This document shows, piece by piece, positions 48,801 through 60,800 of a stretch of 64,000 nucleotides of DNA. The notes below the pieces were generated by a model. It ran no database searches. It was not told the origin of the DNA and saw nothing but the letters and a program-made list of their open reading frames with translations. The stretch comes from Amoebophrya sp. A120. Taxonomy: Eukaryota; Sar; Dinophyceae; Syndiniales; Amoebophryaceae. Position 1 is the stretch's first letter. Each line of letters starts with the position of its first letter. The stretch spans positions 6,877,612 through 6,941,611 of the forward strand of contig CAJINV010000003.1 in the NCBI GenBank assembly GCA_905178155.1, given 5' to 3'. Both the position numbers and the translations under genes were made by a program.

Positions 48801-51800
48801 CGCGCTTCGTGGATCAACCGCAGTCCCGTCATCCACTCCAGCTTAGCCCGAGTGTCGTACTTCGGAGCGGCTTGGTCGAGGCTTCCCCTGTCGAAGCTGC
48901 CCCTGGAAAGAAGCAGCATCTCGGGTTGCCGCGCGCTGGAGAAAGTTGATGCAAGGGAGAGTCCCGCGGGGGCTCCACTAGACGCAGTTTCATTGCCGAT
49001 TACCTGCTCCACTCGGATGAGAGGCTCGCAGGAAAGACCGCCGAAGACAGGGTCCCGATAGGCGACGTGGGTGTCGGCGTTACACAGACATCGATACAAC
49101 AATGCTGAGCTGCGTCTTCTCGTGCGGTTGCTGGCCTCCCCGGTGGACGACGACGACGTCCACTCAGATGAATTGAGCAGTGGTCCACCTCGTTCTTCAT
49201 CTGGTGGTAGGGACGCAACAAGTGGCGGGAGGCATACACCTCCGGGTCCGCATGGATTCTCCACGCACGCTTCGTGGATGCAGGTCTCTCGAAAGTTTCT
49301 GTTGAGCCCTCTCGTCCAGCCGGGTCCGCACGAACATTGGTAGGCGGCACCGTCGTGCTCGCGATCGAGCTGAGCTCCGGCAGCGTCTGCGGGATCTGCA
49401 TGCTCCCACGACAGGTGAGAAGTCTTCTCCGCTTTCACCCGTTCAAAAAAGTATCTGCCCGCCCGTGGCTCCTGGTTCTTGATGTGCTGGAACAAGCTCG
49501 CATTCGTGATGTTCGAGTAGTTCACGTGGTTCGCCCAGCCCCATCCGCCTGCCGCGGCGCCAGCCGATGTGTTTGCGTGTTGCAGCAACGGGACGCAGTG
49601 ATTGTCGGGAAAGGGCAGTCCAAACACATCCGGGTGGTACTCAGCACAAGGAAGGTCGGCACACGCATCGGACAAAAAGCCCTCTGCGACACGGGAAATG
49701 GGGCCGGCGTTTGCGCCGACCTGGGCAAGGCCACCGTTCACCAGGAGCAGCAGAGCGCCTCGCGCATCAAACAACGCCCCGGTGACCCCCCGAAGCGCGG
49801 CCGCATTGTGCCCACTTTCGAGTAAAATCGTGCGGTGGGATCCGCGAGGATCCTGTGGCGTGTCGGTCGTTTGGTTGACGTGAGGACGAGAAGTAGTGAT
49901 GTTGCCACGAAGATGGAGATCATAGTAATCGCCGGGTGTGTAGCGTGCGAGGAAAGTGGAGAGCACGTTCGGGGCCTCGGTTGCGCCGTTCTCGACGCGC
50001 TCCAACGTGAACGCTACGCCATTCCTGCAGGAGACCGATTCAATGCTGGTAGCACCACCTGTTACGTTGGAACTGGTACTACCATTGACACTGTTGCTGT
50101 CCCGCCCCAGTGGAACAGCGGTCATAACGATTTCGCTGGAGGACGACATGAACTGGTTGCCGTCCCGATCGTAGTCAACCAAAGCGTACAAACGGTGGTC
50201 GACCGCCGGATGAAGTTGTTCTTGAGAGAAGGACGAGCTATTGCTGCCTGTCGTATTTGCAGAGCTAGTATTCGTGTTGTTCCAACCCACCATGGACTGA
50301 TTCGCGGTTGCGTTGTAGTATTGATGCACGGATTATGGATTGCAAAAGTGTCTGGGTCTGGAAGATTGCAACTCGTCATGCTGTTTTTGGACTCTAAAAA
50401 AATTTGCATTGCAGTTGCATGACCAGCAAGAGGGATCCGGTTTGTGCTACACGGGCAGGGCATTTCTCATGCGGAAGGTGCATCAGGAAGCCCTCTAAAA
50501 CTAAAAGAAAAAGTCTAGTCTGCGATGCTAGGTCATGCATTACAGGCATTATGGGTCGTGAGAAATATGCATGGCAAATCTTACACTCTTCCAGACCCAG
50601 ACATATTTGCAGTTGATACGGATGAAGATGAAGACTCGTTCACAGCGACGCCCATCGCTAACCCCACGACGATGAGAGCTCCCCTGTCGCCTCGCTCAGC
50701 AGCAGTGGAGGATGCGCAGTACCTTGGCGACGGCACGACGAGGTCGCCGTGCTCGGTTACTGCTGTGACCCATTGCGCCACTCCACCGCCGGGAAAAGGA
50801 ACGCGGAACAGCCGCGACGCATCACTGCACCATGCGTACAGCCACCGCCCAACGACGACAACTGACTCAGGTCCGGAACTGCAGAAAGAGGGCGTGCTCG
50901 AGCTCTGCAAGATGCGGGGGCGTGGCTCGCCGTCTTTCTGGCGCTCTGCATCTGCTAGCACCAAGAGCGCGCGTTGAGATTTCCTGAACGAGTAGTCGTC
51001 CGGAAACGATATGGGGACTGTGCCTCGGTCCTCCGCGAGGGGAAACGCCTCCGACACAACGTCCTCCTCTGTGAACTCGGTATCGTCCACGTAGAACCAA
51101 GAAACTTGCCAGTCCACTGTGGTCTGAGTGATTTTCGTCTCGGCCACTCCATCCGCAATTTCAAGGAATTCTATGTGGTGAGTGGTGACAACAAGGACCT
51201 CACGCTCATTGTACGTGCTGAATGCCACACTGCTGACTCTCTCGAGGAGCGACGGCAGCACCATCGCTGCCGGACCGGCGCGCCTCCGGAGGCGCGTCGC
51301 GGGGGCAGCATACATCGCACGGGAACCAACCAGATTGTCGTAACCGAGTCGGTGACGCAGTAGCCGTGAAGGGTGCAGGTGCTGCAAAGCGGGGGCGTAC
51401 CGCTCATCTCGAAGCGCGTCAAGATTGCTTTCCCGGCCCTCCACGAGGTACAAAAAGGCGCCAGACGGCGATACCGCAATGGACTGCCTCCCGAGCAAGG
51501 TGGGCCACTCGAGCCGATTGGACGATGCAACCTCGTAGGGCATAGATGCGGCGGGAAGCACGGGGTGGGAAAGGAAGGAAAAGGCGTCGCCGTCAGCAAG
51601 AACGGGGACAAGGTCCGTGCAAGAGGACGAGGAAAACTGCAGCGATCCTCGACCGGGTCCCAGAGACACGCAATAGGTGCCCAATGGTTCGTCCGCAAGA
51701 TGAGAGAACAACAACGAATCTTCGCTGTCCGCGCACGTCGCGCTGGGTACAAAGAAGCGCACGGGCAGCTCCTCGTCGGCACCGGAGCTGCACCGCTCCG

Positions 51801-54800
51801 AGACGGACTGTGCTGCGAATTGCTCGCCACCAATGCTGACCCGGGAACACTTGTGGTTCAGATACATCCGCCGACCGTATTCGGCCAGCACTGGTGGCAT
51901 CGCGGCTGCAGTCGTGTCGTCAGACTCAAGTCGCTGCACCTGGTTGCATATCACACGGAAAAAAATGAATCACCAACAATATACATATAGTCTTTCTCAC
52001 TCTCACAGGCGGCCCATGGAGGACGATGAAAATCTGCCTGTGCTGGCCATTTTTCATTATTCATGCATTTCCCTTTGCTGGCGCTGGGTACATATCTTCA
52101 AGTGACCCCCACGACACTATGCAAATTCCCATCTAGTTGTACTTGTTGTATGTCTTGGACTAAGTACAACTTGAGGTAGATCTACTTTTTCTTCGCTGTG
52201 ATATTGCAGTTCCAGGAATCCGGGAAGTAATCGTAGCTGTACTCTACGGTAGGACTAACGCTGTCAACTTGGCCCAGCACTGGTTGAGTGAGGCCTGCTA
52301 GATCATCAGCCGTCGTGAGGACCCGCGCACAGCTTTCCGCCCCGGTCTCTGGATCTCGAACAGTGCGCAGCCGCGCTGGGCGGGCACCACTGGGAGGAGA
52401 TAAAGTACTACTACTAGCTGGGTTCATCTCGTCGCGAGTTGTACTAGAAGAAGCAGAGCCACCAGCACTATACGCACGCTCACAACGACATCGGTGAGCA
52501 AGCGCCCCGAAGCCAGGCGCCGCGGGGGTCAGCACTGTCTTGGAGCTGGAGCCGCGGTAGGCGCCGGCTTTGTCCGCTGCACGGTCCACTAGCAGCTCCG
52601 CCTCGCGGTTCCAGACCTCGCACACGGCATCGTGCTCTTCCCGCGTCAGCTGGCCGCCACAGGCTCGATAAGCGTAGTCGCAGGGCGACCTTCGTCGGCA
52701 CGTGGACCGGGAGAACTCTGGTTGATACTTTGCGATATCTGCGTCGGGGCGGTACCCTCGCAAAGACAAGGGCCGGAGCACGTGCTCGTAGTCGGGATGG
52801 TCACACGTACAGAAGTATCCCGCCCCCCCTTGCTCCCGAGCCTGGGTGGGCGTGCACGCATTTCCCAGGTTGCGGCGCCCCGTGGCAGGATCGAACTCCG
52901 CGCAAGGTGCCGCCGCGCAGACGGGAAGGCTCAGCTCCAAAACGCGCTGGTTGCCGGCGTCGGCCACGTACAGAATGTCCGTGCCCGGCTGAAACGCCAG
53001 TCGCCGGGGTTGTCGAAGCGTGTGGAACCCATTGGCGCCCTCGCCAAAGTCGCTCCCGAAGACGACGACGCCGAGCAGCGGCAACGCAGCTTGAGAATGC
53101 GGCACGTCGGCCGCTGTTGACCCCGAGGTGGATACCGAAGCGCCGCTCCGTTCGAGCAGCCGGTCCAGTGGAACGCGGACGATGCGATGGTTGCCCGAGT
53201 CCGTGATCCACAGGTACCCGTTGTGGATCACGATATCAGTTGGGTATTGAAGGAAGCGCGTGCCGCGTGCCTCCGTTTTGTTTTTCTTCAACACATACGC
53301 AAACGGGGCAGAGTTCAGGGAAGAATCCGAGCCGAATTGTTCTTGATTTTGCATCAACTCCTGGTCCTGGCCCCCACCATTACTCCAAAGGTATTGATAC
53401 TGTGTCATTTTCTCCTCGCGCGTACTAGGTTGCCACGCGCTCCCCACAAAGCTCTGCCCGAACACGACGCGACCACGGTGAGAGCCCCACGTTTCCTTTC
53501 GGCCTGTGAAAAAGCTGCTCTGGAGAGGCCAGGCGGAAATGCGGTGGGCTCCATACTCCGACACGAAGACTACCCCGTCCGTGATGGCTAGGCCACGGGG
53601 CATGGACGGATGAGTTAGGCCCCAGTGGTCGTAGGAGAACTTCTATCCCGAGAAAAAAGCGTTACACTCACATCACATTTGTTTCCCGATTTGTGCTTCA
53701 GCAACACATGCAGCGACAGGCTGTCTCAGTCTCTGCATGCCAGAGAAGACTTTGACTTACAATGCACAGATCATGAGAAATAAAAACTACATCAGCTGCA
53801 TATTTTATAGAACACTAGTAGAAGTAGGCAGGAGCTCGAGCTTCTCGTCCTGAGCATCTCCGGCATGACAGAGCTTCTATGTCCTCTGTCTTGCTCGGCC
53901 TGCAACATTACGCCACGGTGCGTAAAAACTGCAACACTTTTTTCCTTGCATAAACCAACATCAGCCTCAGGTCTGGAAGTGTCTGTCAACCTGCAGCGGA
54001 TCAAGTCCGTCACAGCGACCAGGCCCTCGCTCGTGTTTCGGGCGAGGTCATTGCCGAGTTTTCGCGGAATTACTTCGTCCAACTGTTCCGGCGAGTAGCC
54101 GGCTGAAGCCAGAAGGTCCTCGCACAGCTCCGCGCTCGAGCAGTCGACCACGCCAGCATATCCATATCCGCTGCTGCCCAGCCATCCGTGCCAACCTTGC
54201 CCGGAAGCGAACTGGAAAGGTACCAGACGTTTGGCAGTCTGATTCGCGTCCTGTGGCTATCCTTTGCAAACATGTCTGGGTCCTGTCCTGGCAGTCTGGA
54301 ATACTACTGCGCGAGCCTGCGATGCAGCTGTTGCATTCGCATTCCCTGCGCCGGAGGAGCTTTGCGATTGTAATTATGCCTACGATCCTTCATACTTACA
54401 GAAAGTGTTGAAAAGCACGGACTCCAAGTGGGACAAACCCAAAACAAAGCGGGCGGCGCAAAGGGAGTATACCAATAGTAGCCGCCTCAGCGGGGGTAGT
54501 GAGGTCATCGTGGTTTTTTTGTCTTCGTGCCAAAAAAAGACGCGACTTCTCTGTCCACCATGCCCCCGTGAGTGATGTTATGTACGACGGCGCGGCGGTC
54601 GATAAAGAACTCGGCAACAGCTGGCCTCCCTTTGGTTTCGAATCGGGAAGCCTTCCCCGCATGATATGGCCCCGCCCTGGCCCCCGCCAGGGTTGGCCCC
54701 TTGCCCTTGGGAGCCCCAAATCGGGCCCAGAGCATGCGCGCTGGCTTTTTGCTTCTGGCGGCCTTTGCATTTTTTGATTTTTTAATGAAAGAGTCGCGCT

Positions 54801-57800
54801 TTTTCTTTTTGGCTTGCTTTCTGCCTTGCAAATGCCGGACTCGACTTTTGTGGCCGGCGTGGCGGCTTCAAAATGGAGGCCAAAATAAGGCCCATAGCAT
54901 GCGGGCTCGCTTTCTTTTTCCCGCCGCCCCTTTTTGGGCGCCCCAAACAGCCAGAAGCCAAGGCGGTGGGCGCCTCAGAAGGGTGCCCCTTTTGCCGGCT
55001 CCCCAGCGTCGTTTTGTCAAGCGTGAGCCCATAGAATTGGCTCTGGCTTGTTTGACAATAAAGCCCCGGCCGCTTGATAAGTAAAGTTTTTCTATGTCAA
55101 AAAACACTTCCGGCCGCTTGAAAACTGCCAGCCGTCTGGCGCACTGCATGGCAAAAAAACAGCTAGGATAGAACGTTCGTGACCTCACTACATACTATTT
55201 CAATTTCTACACTTCTCCAGATGACTCAGACATAGTTGCTGTACGCGTAGTGGCGCAAACACAAACACGGTGGAGCTGGATGGCACAGCAGCATCGTACT
55301 GATCCCCGGCAGAGGTTGGAAAAATAGGGTCGTCTCGCCGATCTGATGGGAATTCGACAATGATGGCGTGTAGAGCCTCGTCGTCGTCCTGGTCAGACGC
55401 TCGCTCTAATTCGACTGGCAGTAGCACGTCTTCATCCGCAGCGGCGTGTGAGGTGGCCATCTCTTGAGCAAGGCGGCTTGCCGCAGGCCGTCGGCGAAAA
55501 CAGCGGCTGGGACCTCCCACGTTGCCCACACCTGCCAAGGCCCATTGATTTCTACTCGACGTCACCAAATCGGAATCACAACCGGTATCCAAAGCGGAGC
55601 TTCGCCTGCTCCGCACCCACACTCGGACTTGTGAAGCTCGGCTGGCGACATCTTCTGCCCCCTGCGTGCGCAAGTCAGTACCTGCGTCATGGTTGCCCAC
55701 CACGGGGCCCGGAACGCCCGCGAGCCGGCAGATGTCTTCGGGTTCGAGCGCTGCTGCCGCCTCAATAGCAGCTCCGTAATATGTCGCAAGAGCACCACCG
55801 CCGCCGGCGCGCACTTCGTAATACTCTCGCCTGTGGCAGCCGGCCAATTCGCACATCGCCGTGCGTGATTGACTGAAGAGCGACACGTGTCGCACGGTGT
55901 TAGGATCCGTCGCAACCAGAAACTCCGACCACGTGCCCGGGACGCGGACGATTGCCCGGGGGAAGGAAGTTCCGTGGGGAAGAAACCGCGCCACGCCCCA
56001 CCTCTCATGCAAGAAGGCTGCACTCAAACTCGTACCATTGATCGGGTCGGGCAACAGCAAGGCGGGCCCCTCATCCGGGGCGACAAGAAACCCAGCTGCC
56101 GTGACTCCTTCGTCTTCGCCGTTCACGTTCTGCCGCAAATCCTCGTATCCACTGGAAATAATATCCCTGGGTCTGGAAACATGCAAGCTTTCTCATGCGC
56201 ACTCGACATGACGACCCACGATGGCCGTCATTTTTATTTCTTATGCAGCCCTAGCTGCATCAGCCTCAGCGTCACAAATTTCGTGAGGGTCTCACGATGT
56301 AGCAGCTTCTTTCGTAGGAGAAAGGCCGTCTCGACGTCCGCGTAGGAGAAAGTACACGAACTCAACATCTCCTCTTGCTGCTAGTATGGAAAGCAGACTT
56401 TTTTAGAATCCAGAGACCGCATGATGATCAACATTGCATACAAGTTGCATTCTACTTCCAGACCCAGATGTGCTTGTTCTTGCATTTGATACCTCGGGCA
56501 CCGGAACCACAGTGGCGACGGGACCGCGTTGCAAGGCCGTGTTGACTATGCATTGCAAATATGTAGTCCGGGTCTGGAAAGGTGCAGACTTGCCATGCAT
56601 AAAAAAGCTAGATGAGATCGCGTTCGCGCCAAAATCTATCCCTTGCTAAGAGTAAAGTCGTGATGGCCAAACTATTATTCCGCAATTCGAAAGTGAAAGC
56701 CAAAAAGCCAAAAAGCTAAAAGCTAAAAGTAAAAGCTAAAAAAGTAAAAGCTAAAAGTAAAAGGCAAAGCTGAAAAATGAAAACTGCAAGCAAGAGAAAG
56801 GCAAAGCGTGCAGCAGAAGGCCAACGGCAGAATTTAAAAAACTTTTGAATTGCACAAGCAACAGCAATAGCAGGCAAGGCGGTGAAAGCTGGATAAAGAA
56901 AGCCAAAGCGTTTTCGGCGCTGACAGAAAATACGACACCTCAGGGTCAGGCTTTCAAAATCTGAAACAGCGGGCGCCCCAGCCCGAGGCTCGAGCTCGAC
57001 CAGCTGCCCGCCATCAGTTCGCTATATAGCGAACTGATGGCAGGCGCCCCCCCCCCGAGGTCCGACCAGGTCCCCGGGCACCTCAGCCCGAGGCTCGACC
57101 AGCTGCCCGCCATCAGCTCGCGGTATAGCGAACTGATGGCGGGCACTCCACCCCGAGGTCCGACCAGGTCCCCGCCATCAGTTCGCTATACCGCGAGCTG
57201 ATGGCGGGCGCTCCAACCCCAAATCCGACCTGGCAGAAAGAACGAGATCGACTGAAACAGCGCGGGAGTTTTTGAATTCCTGTTCTGGTTCTATTTTTTG
57301 TTTTTCGCTCTAGCGGAGTAACTTAATTTTTGGTCACACTTCTACAGGCGAAGCATACGTTGCTAGTTTGTGCTGCATGAGCAGAACCAAAAGTTGCCAA
57401 CTTCTTGCTACGCTGACAGCGAACTTCAATTTTCTCTGCGTGATAGCAACGATGCATGACAATAAACCTGGGCGCGGCAGCACTCTTCCAGACTCAGACA
57501 TCATATTTGCACTGGATATTGACCCTGTCAGCGTACCGCGAATCTGGACGCACGGTTGCATTCGCAAGTTGTGTCACAACGGAGACAAGACTACGACTTG
57601 AATCGGGGTCTGCGAAGCGCGGTAAGGTCTGCGCCTCATCTTCATCCACTTCCGCGAACCAGTACATTGCCAACGTATTCAGGCTGCCCACAGTCAGTCC
57701 ATGACTCGCGGTGAAGGAAAGGGCGGAAACGCCCTCAAGCCCTGACACGACGACCCTACTAAAGTTGCCCGCAGGGACGCACTCGGCATCTCGCGGGGGC

Positions 57801-60800
57801 CGGTCCGCCCACGGGGGGGACATGTAGGAAGCCCACGCGGCGTCGCTCCGAAGAACCGGAGCTACTCCGGGCGTCAAGGTCAGGCGGAAGTCATCCAAGA
57901 AGAACATCGTATCGGCGCGCATCCTGATCCGCGATTCGTAGTCGTCGTTGAGTCGCACAACGAAGCGGTACCGGCGCAGCAGGCCGCGCGCCGCGTAAGT
58001 AGCGGATACGGTACCGAACCTCTCTCCGTCGTCCGTGGTCACGTCTTCATCTTGCGAGTAAAGGGTGCCAGCAGGATCATCTTCAAGGATTTTGACAAAT
58101 AGTTCCATCCTTTTGTCAGTGTATTCCGTCGCGGACCACGGGAGCCTGCGCCCGCCCACATCTCGGACGCGAGGCACAACCACCGCCGTGAAGGAAATTT
58201 CCGCAAAAACAGGGCGATTTTGATCAATCGCATGGCCAGCAAGCCTTGTTTTCTTTGCAGGGAGTACGAAGTCCAGTGCGGCAGACGGGAACGCAACGCC
58301 GAGGGCCCATTTGTTTCGCCCGTCCGCGTAAGCCGTGGTATACTCTTCAAACCAAGCGGTCTCCGAGTTTGCCGCACTGTGCGGCGAACCTGCCCCGATG
58401 GAGGACGCTTCAGGGCGGGGGACTCCTGCGGCTTCCTCGTCGGACAACGGAAAAAATGACCATCCTGGTAAGCTGTACGAGTTCCGAACTTTCCCACCCG
58501 TCTGATACATGAACCGTTTGTCTTTACTTTGCGGCTGAAACAATCGAAAGAGACCTTCGGGTGTCATCGTGTCTGTGCGCAACGGTAGCAGCTCAAATGA
58601 CGGGTTCGGTAACAGGTCGCCCGGCGCCACGCCGGGCAGCGAGGACCCGAAGTGGAAGTCATTCGCGACAGGCCGGCGGCCTTCCGCGCAGGCGCAGGCA
58701 CCACCGAGCCGGGAAGTAGCTGCTGCGGCCGCGAGCTCCTTGACGCCCACACGCACTTGCATCGTTTGAGCTTGCAGCTCGGCCCAACTCGTCAAGGGCA
58801 AGTCATCTGCGTCGGAAAGCGGTGCCACTGGGCCCGACCAGAGTCCATGGGGGTACTGCTGCAGATCCGCCAGGCTGCAAATCTCGTCGCCCTCACGGGC
58901 ACGGCAGGAGTGGCATGCCCCGGGACTGGTTGCGGGGTCGGGTAGTTCGGCGCAACACTCGACCCCGCAGGTCGTGTTTAGACAGTAGACCTCCGGGCGG
59001 ATCACCTGGGTGGGCCGCATTGGGTCCACACCAAAAACGTTGCAGGTTCCCGTCTCCATCAAGAACTCCGCCTGGACCTTGCACTTGTCCATAGCAACGC
59101 TGCAACACAAGTCCTCGGTGCAAGCCCCGACGTCGGCGCCTGGGCACTGCTTATCCCGTGAAATCATCCGCCCCTCGCACCAATGCGGATGCAACCGTTG
59201 AAGCGCCCACTTTGCTTGCCCACAGGTCATGGGCTCCCGTTCTGGGCAGCAGGTCTGCATGGAACAGGAGTTTAAGCTGGTGGAGTAGCATCGCAGGTGC
59301 GGCTGCCACTGGCGCCGTGCCAGCTTGCAATGTTGTTGGAGGTTGCGCGCGGCCGCTTGACACATAATCATGTCCGCGCAACAATTTCCATGGCCGCAAG
59401 AGGACGCGTCTCCCGTGTCTCTCTCACAGTAGTGGTGGGTTTCGAAGGTGGTGATATTTCGGTACATTTCGGAAGACCCCGAGGTGCAGCACTGACCTGT
59501 GCACGCCTCCAGCGTTTCGCCCGTGTTGCACATGTCACTCGGCCACACCTTCCAGGACGCGGCCGAGTCTCCGTGCAGAGTCTGGCAAAGTCGCGTTGCC
59601 CTCTTTTCGTCATCCCGGGAGGCGATCATGGCGGAACAAGGGACGTTAGTACTGAGCCGCCGGCGCAGTTGTACTTCTGTGGGTCGTGCGGAGCCCGAGT
59701 CGGAGTTGTAGTATTCGTACTGCGACTTCTGCTGGTTGTTCTCGTGGTCGTCCACGACGGTGGGTCCAACCACCTCTTTTCGCCGACGCTCCAGGTCCAG
59801 CCCCGGCCCCGGGCGCTCGAATCCGCCTGTTTGTTCTTGAAAAGCGTCCTCTGTCTCCACGTCGTCGCCGTCGAGCTCGTCGACGATGTTGTTGAGGTCA
59901 ACATCTTGGTCGCCGTCGAGCTCGTCGACGTTGTTGAGGTCAACATCTTCAACATCGGGGCGCGCATCAGCGTTTTCTTCGATCCTTTTCACCGGTGAAT
60001 GAAAGGAGCTGCGATCTTCATCTTCACGAGCTGAGCCTAATCTTCCTCTCTTCGGAATACTCGAGGAACTGAAAGGTGTAGTCAACTTTCGGGACCACAC
60101 CCCTGGGAACCCGTCTGGGACTTGCCAAGGGGGGTTTTTTCCACTTTCCACGGCTTCTCGATTTCTCTGGTGCTTCTCATCGGTCGACCGATTCTGGTAG
60201 AAGTGGGTTCCATAGAAGACTTTGTTGTGCGACCCCAAGGAAAAATTGGCACCGGGCTGAAGCAGAGGAAACCGGACACAGTAAGCGTTCTCGCTGTACT
60301 GTCGGTATTCCGAAGTGATTTCAATCGGGCCACACATGCACTGCGGGGTCGGGTGCGTCTTATTGATTGCAAGGACACCCGTTGGCCCGAGGTCGCAATC
60401 TTCCCACTCCATATTGTGGTCGTCCCGAAGGTTGCCGATGCAACGCTCCCAGGGCAGGACTGTGCGATTCGGGTCTGGGTCAATGTCCTCACCGCCCTCA
60501 ACGTAGCACCAGATATCAAATAAAAAAGCTCTCGTCCACGATCACGCATGCGCATTTTTGCAATAAAAAACTGTCTGCGTTTGCCATGCGTAAAAATGCA
60601 CCACAGTCAAATTTCGCACGCAATTACGATTTTCTGCCTTGTACTTGTGCAAAAAAACAAGAAGACTCTGTAACGCGAGTAAAATTTCTACATGCAAAGT
60701 CAAAGACGGAAGTTAGTGACTATGACGTCGAACTTTTTTTATTCCATACCAGAGCGTTGGGCTGTAATGCCGCGCCCGTGCTTCGTCCCGATTTTGAAGC

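Noticed and set aside
52182-52204. Stop codon after CNITAKKK as the end of a gene
   Set aside because: The stop lies within the TIR of introner 7, which has a perfect TSD; excision continues the frame into QVQRLESDD.
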